Source of the DNA: Pseudoxanthomonas kaohsiungensis
Lineage (GTDB): Bacteria; Pseudomonadota; Gammaproteobacteria; Xanthomonadales; Xanthomonadaceae
Assembly (NCBI RefSeq): GCF_010211765.1
Contig: NZ_PDWO01000002.1
Coordinates: 1 to 64,000 of the forward strand
DNA: 64,000 nt
Direction: 5' to 3'
Position numbers and translations under genes: made by a program. This document shows, in pieces, positions 1-9,112 of the stretch. The notes under the pieces were generated by a model that was not told where the DNA came from, did no database searches, and saw only the letters and a program-made list of their open reading frames with translations. Each line of letters starts with the position of its first letter. The stretch's first letter is position 1.

Positions 1-117
1 GGTGCGGGCCTGGCAATGGGCCGCGACGATCGGGGCGACGAAGCGGCGCTTGCGCCACCACCTTGACGGGTCGCCCGGTCCCGCGCCCGCCGGTTCGAGT
101 ACCTCGGCATCACGCAT
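1..117 (-). CDS. Partial unknown gene, N-terminus only
   Basis: An open frame enters from the left edge and begins at an ATG at 117, reading MRDAEVLEPAG and then a basic stretch WWRKRRF. All 39 codons are open to the window edge. It begins 12 bases after the stop of the next gene upstream on the same strand, which suits an operon. No Shine-Dalgarno sequence is visible, because the gap is filled by a small GC-rich inverted repeat. The fragment is too short to assign a function. The plus-strand frame covering the same bases has no supporting feature. Confidence 0.4.
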   Translation of the reverse strand, partial: MRDAEVLEPAGAGPGDPSRWWRKRRFVAPIVAAHCQART

Positions 118-129
118 GCGCTGGCGCGC

Positions 130-507
130 TCAGCGCGCCAGCAGCGTCCATTGCCATGTGCTTATGCGGCCGCCCCGGTCGCTGGAGCGCTCCCCGGTGA
201 GCTGGAACGGCTCGCCGAACTCCACCACGAGCTCGGGCCGGTAGAGCCGGGTGCCATCGGCGCGGATCGCATCGACGATCGCGATCGGCCGGCGCGGGTC
301 GCGCACCAGGACCGGGAAGGTCACCGGTGCCGACGCGTTTCCCGCTGCATCGGTGACCACGAGCTGGAACAGGTGGCGGCCGGCGGCCAGCGGGCGGGCC
401 TCCGAGGCGCGCACCTCGAGCAGCGGCTCGTCGGAAACGATCCCGGTGTCGATGCCGGGGACCAGGGACGCCATCGCCGCGCTCCACGCCTTGCAGTAGC
501 CAGGCAA
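130..507 (-). CDS. Hypothetical protein, Ig/PKD-like fold suspected
   Basis: This is a 125-residue protein of unknown function. The pattern of alternating hydrophobic residues, and phrases such as HLFQLVVTDAAGNAS and RISTWQWTL, resemble a beta-sandwich (Ig- or PKD-like) domain. In such domains 'VTDAAGN' often ends a strand. No signal peptide or membrane segment is seen. The first ATG is at 507; a second ATG at 474 (MASLVPGID) is an equally plausible start. It lies 40 bases downstream of the VOC gene on the same strand. The family suggestion is inference from residue pattern only. Confidence 0.55.
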   Translation of the reverse strand: MPGYCKAWSAAMASLVPGIDTGIVSDEPLLEVRASEARPLAAGRHLFQLVVTDAAGNASAPVTFPVLVRDPRRPIAIVDAIRADGTRLYRPELVVEFGEPFQLTGERSSDRGGRISTWQWTLLAR

Positions 508-547
508 ACGCAGGAAGCAGCGCCAACCCGGACAGCCGGCGCCGCGG

Positions 548-928
548 TCAGCGCACCTCTTCCATCAGGCCCACCAGGTTGCCGTCGGGATCGCGCAGGA
601 ACGCGGCCCACAGCTCGTGGTCGGGCATCCGCGCGGCCAGCTGCGGTTCGCGTTCGGCGGTGGCACCGCGCGCCAGCATCGCCGCATGGGTGGCGGCGAT
701 GTCGTGCACGCGGAAGTACAGGATCGAATTGGCGCCCACCGCACCTGCGCCCTGCGGCGTGGTCAGCATGATCCGCACGCCGTCGGCGTCCAGGAACGCC
801 AGGCCGGGCCCGGCGCGGAACAGGAACGCCAGGCCGAGCACGTCGCGGTAGAAGCCGAGCGCGGCGTCGACGTCGGCGACGGTGATCGCGACCTGGCGGA
901 TTCCCTGCACCCGATGTCCCGATTCCAT
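548..928 (-). CDS. VOC (glyoxalase/bleomycin-resistance fold) family protein
   Basis: A 126-residue single-domain protein of the vicinal-oxygen-chelate superfamily, which covers glyoxalases, dioxygenases and resistance proteins. The N-terminal half has the typical opening IRQVAITVADVDAALGFYRDVLGL. The C-terminal half ends in HELWAAFLRDPDGNLVGLMEEVR, whose 'F-x-DPDGN' turn and final Glu are standard family marks. Candidate metal ligands are an early Gln/His, the His of DHELW and the terminal Glu. The substrate cannot be told from sequence. The ATG at 928 is preceded by GGGGAGGCGGG, a good ribosome site, which decides the start. Confidence 0.85.
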   Translation of the reverse strand: MESGHRVQGIRQVAITVADVDAALGFYRDVLGLAFLFRAGPGLAFLDADGVRIMLTTPQGAGAVGANSILYFRVHDIAATHAAMLARGATAEREPQLAARMPDHELWAAFLRDPDGNLVGLMEEVR

Positions 929-993
929 GCCCGCCTCCCCGCGCCTGCGCGCCGTGATCCCGGGCGGATGATGCCAGCCAGGGCCGGACCGGC

Positions 994-1656
994 CTAGAGC
1001 TTGAACAGCGGCTGCAGCATGCGCGCCATCCAGCCGGAGAAGCGCAGCGGCGCGTCGGTGGCGGCCACGCAGATGCACGGCACGCCGGGCACGGTGACCG
1101 GCTGGTGCTCCACGTCCGAATCCAGGTCGGCGACGTCGCCGGGGGCGAAGTGCCCGATCGCATCGCGATAGGCGCCGCGCAGGATCAGGGTCAGCTCGCT
1201 GCCACCGTGGGTGTGCATCGGCACGCTGCGGCCGGGGGCGGTGCGCAGCAGCATCAGGTGGCCGTCGTCGACCCGGTCGGCGCGCACGTAATGGATGCCC
1301 GGACCGATCATCCGCCAGCGCAGGTCCGAGTAGCGGCGGCCGAAGTACGGCTGCAGCGTGCGCGGCAACGCATCGTCCGCCGCCGTCGCCGCCACCGGGT
1401 GTGGCACCGGCCGCGGCGCGGGCGCGCCCTCGGCCAGCACGCGTGCACGCAGCCGCTCGCGGGCGTCGTCCGGCAACGGTGCGCCCTCCTGCTGGACGAG
1501 CAGGTGGCCGCCGATGCGGTCGGCCAGGGCGAGCTGGCCGCGGCATTCGTCGCAGACGTCCAGGTGCGCGGCGACGACCGCGGCGAACGCCTCGGGCAGC
1601 GCGCCGGCCGAAAACGCCAGCAGGGTGGATGCGTCGGGATGGTGGTTCGGGGTCAT
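994..1656 (-). CDS. chrR: ChrR-type zinc anti-sigma factor with C-terminal cupin
   Basis: A 220-residue cytoplasmic anti-sigma factor that should hold the adjacent ECF sigma factor inactive until singlet oxygen or another oxidant appears. The N-terminal zinc site is present as H6, H31, C35 and C38 (…HLDVCDEC), the same residue numbers I recall for Rhodobacter sphaeroides ChrR. A C-terminal cupin (about 110-200) has H148, H150, E154 and H184, matching the ChrR cupin zinc ligands with a constant offset of seven. Its ATG overlaps the sigma-factor stop as ATGA, so the two are translationally coupled. Family and partner are clear. The signal is inferred from the family. Confidence 0.93.
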   Translation of the reverse strand: MTPNHHPDASTLLAFSAGALPEAFAAVVAAHLDVCDECRGQLALADRIGGHLLVQQEGAPLPDDARERLRARVLAEGAPAPRPVPHPVAATAADDALPRTLQPYFGRRYSDLRWRMIGPGIHYVRADRVDDGHLMLLRTAPGRSVPMHTHGGSELTLILRGAYRDAIGHFAPGDVADLDSDVEHQPVTVPGVPCICVAATDAPLRFSGWMARMLQPLFKL

Positions 1657-2279
1657 GGCGCGGCCCCCAGTCCGGCCTTCAATCGCGCGAAGGCGCGGCG
1701 CAGGGTGGATTTGACCGAGCCCAGCGGCATGCCGAGCTCGGCGGCGATCTCGCTGTGGCTGCGGGCTTCGAGGTAGGACATGCGGATCAGCCGGGCCTGC
1801 GCCGCCGGCAGGCTGCGGATGGCGCGGTCCAGGCCGGCATGGTCGGCGTAGTCGTCCGGCGAAACGCCCCACTCGTCGACCATCCAGGCCTCGTCGACCG
1901 GAACGGGTTCCGATTCGCGGTGCGCCTCGCGCCGCCGCGCATCGATCTGCAGGTTGCGGGCGATCCGGAACAGCCAGGTCGACAGGCTGGCGCGGGCGGG
2001 ATCGAACGCGGCGGCGCTGCGCCACAGCCGCAGCATCGATTCCTGGACCAGGTCGTCGGCCTGGGCGGCGGACACGCCGTGGCCGAGCAGGTAGCGCTTG
2101 AGCCGGGGAGCGTAGTGGTCGTGGATGCCGAGGAAGGCATCCATGTCCTGGCGCTCGGCCACCGCGCGCATCTGCGCGCTCCAGTAACCGGCATCGTCCG
2201 GCAGGGCGGGGCGTTGGCTGGACACGCGCTGGGGCGCCGCTAGCGGCGTCACTTTCCTGGTGGCCGGATCTGTCGCCAT
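1653..2279 (-). CDS. rpoE: ECF sigma factor, RpoE type (ECF11, ChrR-controlled)
   Basis: A 208-residue extracytoplasmic-function sigma factor. Region 2 is at about residues 50-120, with QADDLVQESMLRLW and STWLFRIARNLQIDARRR. Region 4 is at about 150-203, ending in a helix-turn-helix (SHSEIAAELGMPLGSVKSTL). The start is the ATG at 2279; the 20-40 residues ahead of region 2 are not conserved-looking. A promoter of the form GGATCC-N18-TAGAGG lies 36 bases upstream and matches those of the facing operons, which implies autoregulation. It is followed by its anti-sigma gene in a four-base overlap. ECF11 members control singlet-oxygen responses, and the neighbouring lipid genes fit that. Confidence 0.93.
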   Translation of the reverse strand: MATDPATRKVTPLAAPQRVSSQRPALPDDAGYWSAQMRAVAERQDMDAFLGIHDHYAPRLKRYLLGHGVSAAQADDLVQESMLRLWRSAAAFDPARASLSTWLFRIARNLQIDARRREAHRESEPVPVDEAWMVDEWGVSPDDYADHAGLDRAIRSLPAAQARLIRMSYLEARSHSEIAAELGMPLGSVKSTLRRAFARLKAGLGAAP

Positions 2280-2314
2280 CTTACTCGGGTACACGCCGTT
2301 GCCGTCTTCTCCAA

Positions 2315-2344
2315 CCTCTACGCGCGAGCGGGCCCGATGGATCC
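2315..2344 (-). promoter_or_regulatory. ECF11-type promoter of rpoE-chrR
   Basis: On the minus strand the sequence reads GGATCC, an 18-base spacer, then TAGAGG. The -35 box is at 2339-2344 and the -10 box at 2315-2320. The consensus reported for the R. sphaeroides RpoE-ChrR system is close to TGATCC-N18-TAAGA. The first half of the spacer (ATCGGGCCCGC) nearly repeats the spacer of the desaturase promoter at 9113-9142. The sigma factor start codon follows 36 bases after the -10 box. Confidence 0.65.
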
Positions 2345-2353
2345 CCGCCGGCC

Positions 2354-2914
2354 TCACCGCAGCGGCGGCCGCGGCGCCGGCTCCGGCCACTGCTGCGGCA
2401 CCCGGCGCAGGCGCGAGGTGTCGTAGCCCATCGCCGCCACTTCGGCGACCAGTTGCCGGTAGCGCGACTCGGGCAGGGTCGGCGTGCGCGCCATGATCCA
2501 GACGTAGTCGCGCTTGTTGCGCGCGACGATGGTGTCGGAATAGTCGTCGGCCAGCGCGGCGATGATGTACTCGGCCTTGACCGGCCAGACGAACTGCATG
2601 CCCCAGACCGCGTTGCCGGTGCCTTCGCGGACGAAGCCGGTCGGGGTCATCGTCTCCAGCTCGCCGGCAGGCCCGTCCTTGCGGAAGCGGAATACCGTGT
2701 CGATGCGGCCATCCGGACCGCGGGAGTAGGTTTCCACCGCGTTGTGGGCACCGCGCTCCATCGCCGTGGGGATCGAGGCGATCACGTACCAGTCGCCCAT
2801 GAAGCGGTCGAGGTCGACCTGTTCGACCGGCGGGATGGGGCGGGCGCCGCCCTGGCCGGCGCAGGCGGCCAGCAGGCAGGTCGACATCAGCCAGGCCAGG
2901 GCGGTGGCGCGCAT
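2354..2914 (-). CDS. blc: Bacterial lipocalin lipoprotein (Blc)
   Basis: A 186-residue outer-membrane lipoprotein of the Blc lipocalin family, which binds or carries lipids. A signal peptide ends in the lipobox LLAAC (Cys18). The lipocalin start motif is present as RFMGDWYVIASIP, and later strands hold KAEYIIAALADDYSDTIVA and RDYVWIMARTPTL, both typical of Blc. It is the last gene of the seven-gene lipid operon, ten bases after the methyltransferase stop. Blc proteins are generally linked to membrane damage or lysophospholipid handling, which fits an operon that alters fatty acids. Assignment to the family is firm. The ligand is unknown. Confidence 0.92.
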   Translation of the reverse strand: MRATALAWLMSTCLLAACAGQGGARPIPPVEQVDLDRFMGDWYVIASIPTAMERGAHNAVETYSRGPDGRIDTVFRFRKDGPAGELETMTPTGFVREGTGNAVWGMQFVWPVKAEYIIAALADDYSDTIVARNKRDYVWIMARTPTLPESRYRQLVAEVAAMGYDTSRLRRVPQQWPEPAPRPPLR

Positions 2915-2924
2915 GTTGTGCTCC

Positions 2925-4013
2925 TCAGGTGCGGGGTGCGAACAGGTAGTGGGCGACCAGCCACTGCTGGCCGTCCTCGTAGCCGAACAGTTCGGCGCAG
3001 GCCATCCAGAACATCCGCCAGCGCTGGAACCACAGCCGCGCCGCGGCATCGCCGCCGTAGGCCTGCGCCAGGATCGGCAGCAAGGCGTCGCGATGCCGGT
3101 CCTGGTTGGCCAGCCAGGCGTCGGCGGTGCGCTGGTAGTGGGTGCCGTCGACCAGCCAGCGCCGCTCCAGCACCAGGTCACGCTGCAGGTGCAGCAGCGT
3201 GTCGGCCGCCGGCATCAGCCCACCGGTGAAGAAATGCCGGCCCATCCAGTTGTCCTGGCCCTCGGTGTCGAACGGATAGGCGGCCAGGCGGTGGACGAAG
3301 ATGTGCACGAACAGCCGGCCGTCCGCGCGCAGCCAGCGCGCGATGCGCGCCAGCAGCGCGGCGTGGTTGCTCACGTGCTCGAACATCTCTACCGACACGC
3401 AGCGGTCGAAGCTGCCGGCCGGCAGCTCGAGTGCGTTCACGTCGCAGGTCACGACCCGCACGTTGTCCAGGCCTTCGGCGGCGCAGCGCGCTTCGATCCA
3501 GGCGCGCTGCGAGTGCGAATTCGATACCGCGGTGATGCGCGCGCCGGGGTAGCGCCGCGCCATCCACAGCGTCAGCGATCCCCAGCCGCAGCCCAGCTCG
3601 AGGATGTCCATCCCGTCGGCCAGGCCGGCGCGCTGCCCGTAGAGCGCCAGCATCGCCTCCTCGGCCTCGGCCAGGGTGCTGTCCGGACGCTCGAACAGGC
3701 AGGCCGAATACTTCAGCGCCGGCCCCAGGCAGCGCTCGAAGAACGCGGCCGGTACCTCGTAATGCTGCGCGTTGGCCGCCTCGGTGTGGACCGCCAGCGG
3801 CATCCGCCCCAACGCCTCGACCAGCCGCTGGTGCCGCGCCTGCTGGGCCGCGGCACCGCCGGCGAGGCATTCCCGCAGCCGCTGCGCGCACAGGCGGCGG
3901 ATGCCGAGGCGGACGGCCGCGTCCGGCAGCCAGCCGCGCTCGGCCAGGCCGGCCAGGCCGGGTTCGGGGGCATGCGCGTGCGGCATGCGTGCGCTCGGTA
4001 TCGCCAGGCTCAT
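2925..4013 (-). CDS. SAM-dependent methyltransferase, cyclopropane-synthase-like
   Basis: A 362-residue class I methyltransferase. The SAM-binding motif is ILELGCGWGSLTLWMARRYPG (about 138-158), followed by SVEMFEHVSNH, the equivalent of the acidic motif near the active site in the Cfa family. It is related to, but distinct from, the Cfa-like gene two places upstream: the N-terminal region is shorter and the C-terminal part (YGGDAAARLWFQRWRMFWMACAELF) is of a type found in singlet-oxygen/light operons. Its ATG overlaps the DUF1295 stop by four bases. It probably methylates an unsaturated fatty acyl chain, but the product is not known. Confidence 0.85.
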   Translation of the reverse strand: MSLAIPSARMPHAHAPEPGLAGLAERGWLPDAAVRLGIRRLCAQRLRECLAGGAAAQQARHQRLVEALGRMPLAVHTEAANAQHYEVPAAFFERCLGPALKYSACLFERPDSTLAEAEEAMLALYGQRAGLADGMDILELGCGWGSLTLWMARRYPGARITAVSNSHSQRAWIEARCAAEGLDNVRVVTCDVNALELPAGSFDRCVSVEMFEHVSNHAALLARIARWLRADGRLFVHIFVHRLAAYPFDTEGQDNWMGRHFFTGGLMPAADTLLHLQRDLVLERRWLVDGTHYQRTADAWLANQDRHRDALLPILAQAYGGDAAARLWFQRWRMFWMACAELFGYEDGQQWLVAHYLFAPRT

Positions 4014-4810
4014 GCCTGGGACCTCCTGCGGTCCGGATCGCGTGGAAACCAGGGGAACAGCATCGGGGTGCGCTCGCGGTAGCGCCGGTAGTCGTCCCCG
4101 CGGGTGCGCAGGGCCTGGGCTTCGGTCCAGGGGATGCCGCTGAGGTAGCGCAGGAACAGGTACATCAGCACCGGCCCGGCCCAGCTCAGCAGGTGCAGCG
4201 GCGAGCCCACCGAGAGGAACACGTAGGCGAACCAGTGCAGCCACTCGAAGAAGTAGTTCGGATGCCGCGAGAACCGCCACAGCCCGGTGTCGCAGGTGCG
4301 TCCGCGGTTGCGCGGATCGGCGCGGAAGCGCGCCAGCTGGCGGTCGGCGACGGCCTCGCCGCCCACCGCCAGCAGCCACGCCGCCACGCCGAGCGCGGTC
4401 CATGCGCTGAAGTCCCCGGCCGGGTTGGCGGCCACGGCGGCGAACGGCAGTGCGAACAGCAGCACCAGCAGCGCCTGGCCGAGGAAGAACAGCAGGAATG
4501 CGGGCCCGCTATCCTTCCAGTGCGCACGCAGGTGGTGGTAGCGGCCGTCCTCGGCTTCGCCGCGGACGCGCCGCCACAGGTGCATGGCCAGTCGCAGCGC
4601 CCAGACGCCGCCGAGGACGGCCAGCAGTATCCGTGGCAACACCGCGCCCGGCCCGATGGCCGCCAGGAACACGGCGGCCAGGCCCATGCCGGTGGCCCAG
4701 AGCACGTCGACGATGCCGGCGTTGCGGTGCGCGCGCTCCCACCGCCACCCGCCCAGCATCAGCGCCGCCATTGCCAACGCCAGCCACCCGAACGCCTGCA
4801 GCAGGTCCAT
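4010..4810 (-). CDS. DUF1295 integral membrane protein (steroid 5-alpha-reductase-like)
   Basis: A 266-residue protein with about six or seven hydrophobic segments. The C-terminal half contains CDTGLWRFSRHPNYFFEW, a signature shared with the steroid 5-alpha-reductase/isoprenylcysteine methyltransferase fold and the DUF1295 family. Such enzymes reduce or methylate lipid-like substrates in the membrane. The gene starts at an ATG overlapping the Cfa-like stop by one base (TGATG) and its own stop overlaps the next start by four bases, so it is co-translated with the lipid-modifying enzymes. A role as a reductase acting on the modified acyl chain is a guess from fold and context. Confidence 0.85.
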   Translation of the reverse strand: MDLLQAFGWLALAMAALMLGGWRWERAHRNAGIVDVLWATGMGLAAVFLAAIGPGAVLPRILLAVLGGVWALRLAMHLWRRVRGEAEDGRYHHLRAHWKDSGPAFLLFFLGQALLVLLFALPFAAVAANPAGDFSAWTALGVAAWLLAVGGEAVADRQLARFRADPRNRGRTCDTGLWRFSRHPNYFFEWLHWFAYVFLSVGSPLHLLSWAGPVLMYLFLRYLSGIPWTEAQALRTRGDDYRRYRERTPMLFPWFPRDPDRRRSQA

Positions 4811-6084
4811 CAGGCGACTCCTGCGACCCAGCGGTCGCCATGGCCCGGGCGCGCGCCCGGGCGCGCGAACAGCAGGTGGCTGACCCCGATCGAGCGCTCG
4901 AGGAAGCCGCCTTCGCAGTAGGCCAGGTAGAAATCCCACAGGCGCAGGAAGCGCTCGTCGTAGCCCAGGCCGCGCGCCTGGTCACGCGCGGCGAGGAAGC
5001 GCGAGCGCCAGGCGTTGAGCGTGCGCGCGTACGACAGGCCGAAATCCTCCAGGTGCACCAGCTGCAGGTCGCCGGCGCGCGCGCTGGCGCCGAGCATCCC
5101 GTGGACCGAGGGAATGAAGCTGCCGGGGAAGATGTGCCGCTTGATGAAGTCGACCGAACGCAGCGCCTGCTCGTAGCGGTGGCCTTCGATCGTGATCGCC
5201 TGCACCAGCGCCAGCCCGTCGTCCTCCAGCAGCGCCGCCAGCTTGCCGAAGTACGCTTCCTGGTAGCGCGCACCGATGGCCTCGATCATCTCGATCGAGA
5301 CGACCCGGTCGAAGCGGCCCTCCAGGTCGCGGTAGTCGCGGAGCAGGACGGTGACGCGGTCCTGCAGCCCGGCCTCGGCCACGCGCTCGCTGGCCAGGGC
5401 GTGCTGCTCGCGGGAAATGGTGGTGGTGGTGACGTGGCAGCCGTAGTGGCGCGCGGCGTGCAGCGCCAGCCCGCCCCAGCCGGTGCCCACTTCCACCACC
5501 CGCAGGCCTTCGCGCAGGCCGAGCTTGCGGCAGACGGCATCGAGCTTGCGGGTCGAAGCGCTTTCCAGCGTGTCGTCGCCGGCCCACAGCGCCGAGGAGT
5601 ACATCAGGTCGGGCGACAGGAACAGGCCGAAGAAGTCGTTGCCCAGGTCGTAGTGCGCGGCGATGTTGCGGCGCGCGCCGGCGCGGGTGTTGCCGCGCAA
5701 CGCATGCCAGGCCCGCAACGCGGCCGAGGCCGGGCGCGCGCTGCCCGACTCCATCGTGTCGAGCAGGTCGCGGTTGCGCAGCAGCAGGCGCACCAGCGCG
5801 ACCGGGTCGTCGCTGTGCCACAGCCCGTCGCCGTACGCCTCGCCGGCGGCGACGCTGCCGCCGAGCGCCAGCGCGCGGTAGAAGCGCGGATCGGCGACGC
5901 GGACATGCACCGGATGCGCGCCATCCGCCACGCCAAGCCGCTGCCGCCCCCATGCATCCTCGAGCAGCAGCTCGCCGTGCCGCAGCGGCGCCAGCGAACG
6001 CAGCACGCGCTGGCGCAGCCAGGCGTCGAGCGCGGTCGGCGCGGCGGCATCCACGGCCGGGACGGACAGGACGGGTGGACTCAT
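4810..6084 (-). CDS. Cyclopropane-fatty-acyl-phospholipid synthase family enzyme
   Basis: A 424-residue Cfa-family enzyme, close to the usual 380-430 length. Phrases typical of Cfa are in order: [27 protein letters not shown], the SAM motif [25 protein letters not shown], and [14 protein letters not shown]. The family adds a methylene or methyl group from SAM to a cis double bond of membrane lipids. In the R. sphaeroides singlet-oxygen regulon a Cfa homologue is a known target, and a related methylase makes the precursor of furan fatty acids. Which of these products is made here cannot be read from sequence. It is the central gene of the seven-gene operon. Confidence 0.92.
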   Translation of the reverse strand: MSPPVLSVPAVDAAAPTALDAWLRQRVLRSLAPLRHGELLLEDAWGRQRLGVADGAHPVHVRVADPRFYRALALGGSVAAGEAYGDGLWHSDDPVALVRLLLRNRDLLDTMESGSARPASAALRAWHALRGNTRAGARRNIAAHYDLGNDFFGLFLSPDLMYSSALWAGDDTLESASTRKLDAVCRKLGLREGLRVVEVGTGWGGLALHAARHYGCHVTTTTISREQHALASERVAEAGLQDRVTVLLRDYRDLEGRFDRVVSIEMIEAIGARYQEAYFGKLAALLEDDGLALVQAITIEGHRYEQALRSVDFIKRHIFPGSFIPSVHGMLGASARAGDLQLVHLEDFGLSYARTLNAWRSRFLAARDQARGLGYDERFLRLWDFYLAYCEGGFLERSIGVSHLLFARPGARPGHGDRWVAGVA

Positions 6085-6860
6085 CGACGAACTCCTTCGG
6101 CCGCGCGCAGGCGCGGATGGTCGTGGAACGGCACGCGCTTGAGCCACAGCCGCAGCGCCTGCCAGTGGATGGCGCCGATCACCTGCGCGGTCATCAGCGG
6201 ATAGCGCCACAGCAGCCGCGCCAGCGCCGGCCCGTCGAGCGGGCGCCGGTGCAGGCTCAGGCTGGCGTCGAACTCGCGCACCGGGCCGTCGAGTGCCCGC
6301 ATGTACACGCCCAGGCGCTCGCCCGGCACGCTGAAGCGCCAGTCGTAGCCGCGGTCCATGGCCATGAACGGCGACACGTGGAAGGCCTTGTCGAAGCGCC
6401 AGCGCAGCAGGCCGCCGCGGCGCTGCGCCTGGTCCGCGGGCAGCACGTAGGCGTGGCGCTCGCCCCACGGGGTGTTGGTCACCTCCGCCACCACGGCGCG
6501 CAGCGCATCGCCGGTGTCGTGGCAGTAGTAGAACGTGACCGGGTTGAACACGTAGCCGGCGTAGCGCGGATGGCAGAGCATGCGCACCGCCCCGCCGGGG
6601 CGCTCGCCGGTGGCCTGTTCGACCCGGTCCAGCACCGCGTCCTTCAGCGGGGTGCACGCCGGCCCCAGGTAGTCGCTGCGCCGCCACTCGCCCAGGTTGC
6701 GGCGGTCGACCGACCACAGCCAGCGCCGCTCGAACACCCGCTCGACCTCGTCCAGGTCCAGGTACAGCTGCGCGATCCGGTAACGGAAGGCATGCGCGCG
6801 CGGCAGGTGGCGGCGGTGCACCACCCGGCCTTCGTAGAGCGCGCTGTGCACGGGGCTCAT
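6081..6860 (-). CDS. DUF1365 family protein
   Basis: A 259-residue protein of the DUF1365 family, recognised by the opening [23 protein letters not shown] and the internal [20 protein letters not shown] and [11 protein letters not shown]. The biochemical function is not established. The family almost always sits between the COG2907 FAD oxidoreductase and a Cfa-like methyltransferase, as here, so it is presumed to act in the same lipid modification. The start ATG overlaps the stop of the oxidoreductase by four bases and its own stop overlaps the Cfa-like start by four bases. No signal peptide is seen. Confidence 0.9.
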   Translation of the reverse strand: MSPVHSALYEGRVVHRRHLPRAHAFRYRIAQLYLDLDEVERVFERRWLWSVDRRNLGEWRRSDYLGPACTPLKDAVLDRVEQATGERPGGAVRMLCHPRYAGYVFNPVTFYYCHDTGDALRAVVAEVTNTPWGERHAYVLPADQAQRRGGLLRWRFDKAFHVSPFMAMDRGYDWRFSVPGERLGVYMRALDGPVREFDASLSLHRRPLDGPALARLLWRYPLMTAQVIGAIHWQALRLWLKRVPFHDHPRLRAAEGVRR

Positions 6861-8119
6861 GCGACCACCTCCAGGCGCCGGGTGGCGCCGGCCTCGATCT
6901 GCGCAGCCACCTGCTCGCCGCTGCGGATGCCGTCCTCGTGGAAGCCCCAGCCCCAGTAGGCACCGGCGAACCAGGTCCGGTGCAGGCCCTGGATCTCGTG
7001 CGCGCGGGCACGCGCGCTCACCGAGGCGGCGGTGTAGACCGGATGCGCGTAGCGCATGCGCTGCAGCACCCGCGACGGGTCGATCGCCCCGGTGCGGTTG
7101 AGCGTAACCACGAACGGCTCGCGCGTGTCCAGGCCCTGCAGCAGGCTCATGCAGTAGCTCACCGTGCACGGCGCCGCCGGATCGCCCGGCACGTAGGCGT
7201 TCCATGCCGCCCAGGCCTTGCGCCGGCGCGGCAGCAGCCGGGCGTCCGTGTGCAGGATCACATCGTTCTCCTGGTAGGGCAGCGCACCGAGGATCGCGCG
7301 CTCGCGCGGGTCCGGCCGTTCCAGCAGGGCCAGTGCCTGGTCGCTGTGGCAGGCCAGCACCACGTGGTCGAAGTTCTCGATGCCGTCCGCATGCAGCAGC
7401 TGCACGCCATGGTCGTGGCGGCGCACCGCGTGCACCGGCGTGCGCAGCCGTTCCTGCACGCGCCAGCGCGCGCGCAGCCGTTCCACGTAGGTCGCCGATC
7501 CACCCTCGACCACGCGCCACTGCGGCCGGCCGCGCACCTGCAGCATCTGGTGGTTGGCCATGAACGCGACCAGGTAGCGGACCGGGAAGTCCAGGATCCG
7601 GGATGGCGGCGACGACCACAGCGCCGAGGCCATCGGCACCAGATGGTCGTCGCGGAAGGCGTCGCCGTAGCCGTTCAGGGCCAGGTAGCCGCCGAGCGTC
7701 GGCCCCGGGCCGGGCCCGTCGAGCAGCGCCGGCGCCTCCCGGTAGAACCGGACCAGGTCCGCGACCATGCCAAGGAAGCGCGGCGAGACCAGGTTGCGGC
7801 GCTGGCAGAACAGCGCGTCGAGCGTCGTGGCGTTGTATTCCAGGCCATCGGCGCGGTGCACCGAGAAGCTCATGGTCGTCGGCCGCGAGGTCACGCCCAG
7901 CTCTTCGAACAGCGCCGCCAGCCGCGGGTAGTGGACCGGGTTGTGGACGATGAAGCCGGTGTCCACCCGCCAGTCGCGACCCTCGTGCCGGACCGCGTGG
8001 GTATGGGTATGGCCGCCGAAGCGGTCGTCGCGCTCGAACAGCACGACCTCGTGGCGCTGCGACAGCCGCCATGCCGCCGACAGGCCGGCGATGCCCGAAC
8101 CGACCACCGCGATCCTCAT
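6857..8119 (-). CDS. NAD/FAD-binding oxidoreductase (COG2907-like)
   Basis: A 420-residue flavoprotein of the amine-oxidase/desaturase superfamily. The FAD-binding motif is at the very N-terminus, [19 protein letters not shown], followed by [11 protein letters not shown], both typical of this group. The C-terminus [18 protein letters not shown] closes the flavin site. Related proteins are carotenoid and fatty-acid desaturases. In this operon, between a membrane desaturase and two methyltransferases, it is a good candidate for oxidising the acyl chain. Start and stop overlap both neighbours by four bases. The electron acceptor and exact substrate are unknown. Confidence 0.9.
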   Translation of the reverse strand: MRIAVVGSGIAGLSAAWRLSQRHEVVLFERDDRFGGHTHTHAVRHEGRDWRVDTGFIVHNPVHYPRLAALFEELGVTSRPTTMSFSVHRADGLEYNATTLDALFCQRRNLVSPRFLGMVADLVRFYREAPALLDGPGPGPTLGGYLALNGYGDAFRDDHLVPMASALWSSPPSRILDFPVRYLVAFMANHQMLQVRGRPQWRVVEGGSATYVERLRARWRVQERLRTPVHAVRRHDHGVQLLHADGIENFDHVVLACHSDQALALLERPDPRERAILGALPYQENDVILHTDARLLPRRRKAWAAWNAYVPGDPAAPCTVSYCMSLLQGLDTREPFVVTLNRTGAIDPSRVLQRMRYAHPVYTAASVSARARAHEIQGLHRTWFAGAYWGWGFHEDGIRSGEQVAAQIEAGATRRLEVVA

Positions 8120-9081
8120 CGCGCGGCCGCCTTGGCCAGCACCCACGCCGGCACCGGCCGCAGGTCCCAGACCAGCCCGAGCGCCTGCATCAGGCGCAGT
8201 CCGTACCAGGTCAGGTCCAGCTCGTACCAGCGGAAGCCCTGGCGGGCCGATCCGGGGTAGAAGTGGTGGTTGTTGTGCCAGCCCTCGCCGAAGGTGAGCA
8301 GCGCGAGCCAGGCGTTGTTGCGGCTGTCGTCGCGCGTGTCGAAGCGGCGCCGGCCGTAGCGATGCGCCAGCGAATTGATGGTGACGGTGGCGTGGAACAG
8401 GACCACCGTCGAGACGAAGAAGCCCCACACCAGCATCTGCGGGCCGTCGGTGCCCAGGCCGGGGGCGACGCGCTGCAGCACCCACCCCAAGCCGTAGGTG
8501 GCGGCGGCCAGCAGCAGCGGCACGACGACGTCGTAGCGGTCCAGCCAGCGCAATTCGGGATAGGCGGCCAGGTCCTGGACGCGACGGTAGTCGGTGGCGA
8601 ACGCCTCCTCGGTGAGGAACCAGCCGACATGGCTCCAGAGGAAGCCGCGCTCGCGCGGCGAATGCGGATCGGCCGCCGTGTCGGCATGGCGATGGTGGTG
8701 CCGGTGATGCGCCGCCCACCACAAGGGACCGCGCTGCACCGCCGAGGCACCCAGCGCCGCGAACAGCACCTGCAGCGGGCGCGAGGTGCGGAACGCGCGG
8801 TGCGAGAAGTAGCGGTGGTAGAAGCCGGTGATGGCGAACATGCGCACCACGTAGAGCAGCGTCGCCACCGCCACCGCCACCGGCGAAACCCCGACCCAGG
8901 CCACGCCCAGGCAGCCGGCATGCAGGGCGATGAACGGCACCGCGCGCGGCCAGTCGATGCGATGCCCCACCAGCGGCTCGTCGACGCGCGCCGGCGCGCC
9001 CGTGACCCAGCGGCGCAGCCACGCGGCGCGCCCCGGCACTGGTCGTACCGTGGAAGCAGGAGGAGGCGTGGGGTTGTGCAT
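8116..9081 (-). CDS. Membrane acyl-CoA/fatty acid desaturase
   Basis: A 321-residue integral-membrane di-iron desaturase. The three histidine boxes are visible in order: HRYFSHRAF (about 90), [12 protein letters not shown] (about 124) and [17 protein letters not shown] (about 265). Hydrophobic segments flank them. The family introduces a cis double bond, usually delta-9, into acyl-CoA or lipid-bound chains. As the first gene of the operon it would supply the double bond that the later methyltransferases need. The ATG at 9081 lies 32 bases downstream of the -10 box of an ECF-type promoter. Confidence 0.93.
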   Translation of the reverse strand: MHNPTPPPASTVRPVPGRAAWLRRWVTGAPARVDEPLVGHRIDWPRAVPFIALHAGCLGVAWVGVSPVAVAVATLLYVVRMFAITGFYHRYFSHRAFRTSRPLQVLFAALGASAVQRGPLWWAAHHRHHHRHADTAADPHSPRERGFLWSHVGWFLTEEAFATDYRRVQDLAAYPELRWLDRYDVVVPLLLAAATYGLGWVLQRVAPGLGTDGPQMLVWGFFVSTVVLFHATVTINSLAHRYGRRRFDTRDDSRNNAWLALLTFGEGWHNNHHFYPGSARQGFRWYELDLTWYGLRLMQALGLVWDLRPVPAWVLAKAAAR

Positions 9082-9112
9082 GGGCGGTAGGCGTCACGGC
9101 CGGCTGTTCACT

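Noticed and set aside
2-244. Plus-strand open frame at the left edge
   Set aside because: It lies opposite better-supported minus-strand frames, has arginine/serine-rich shadow composition, and lacks a start site.
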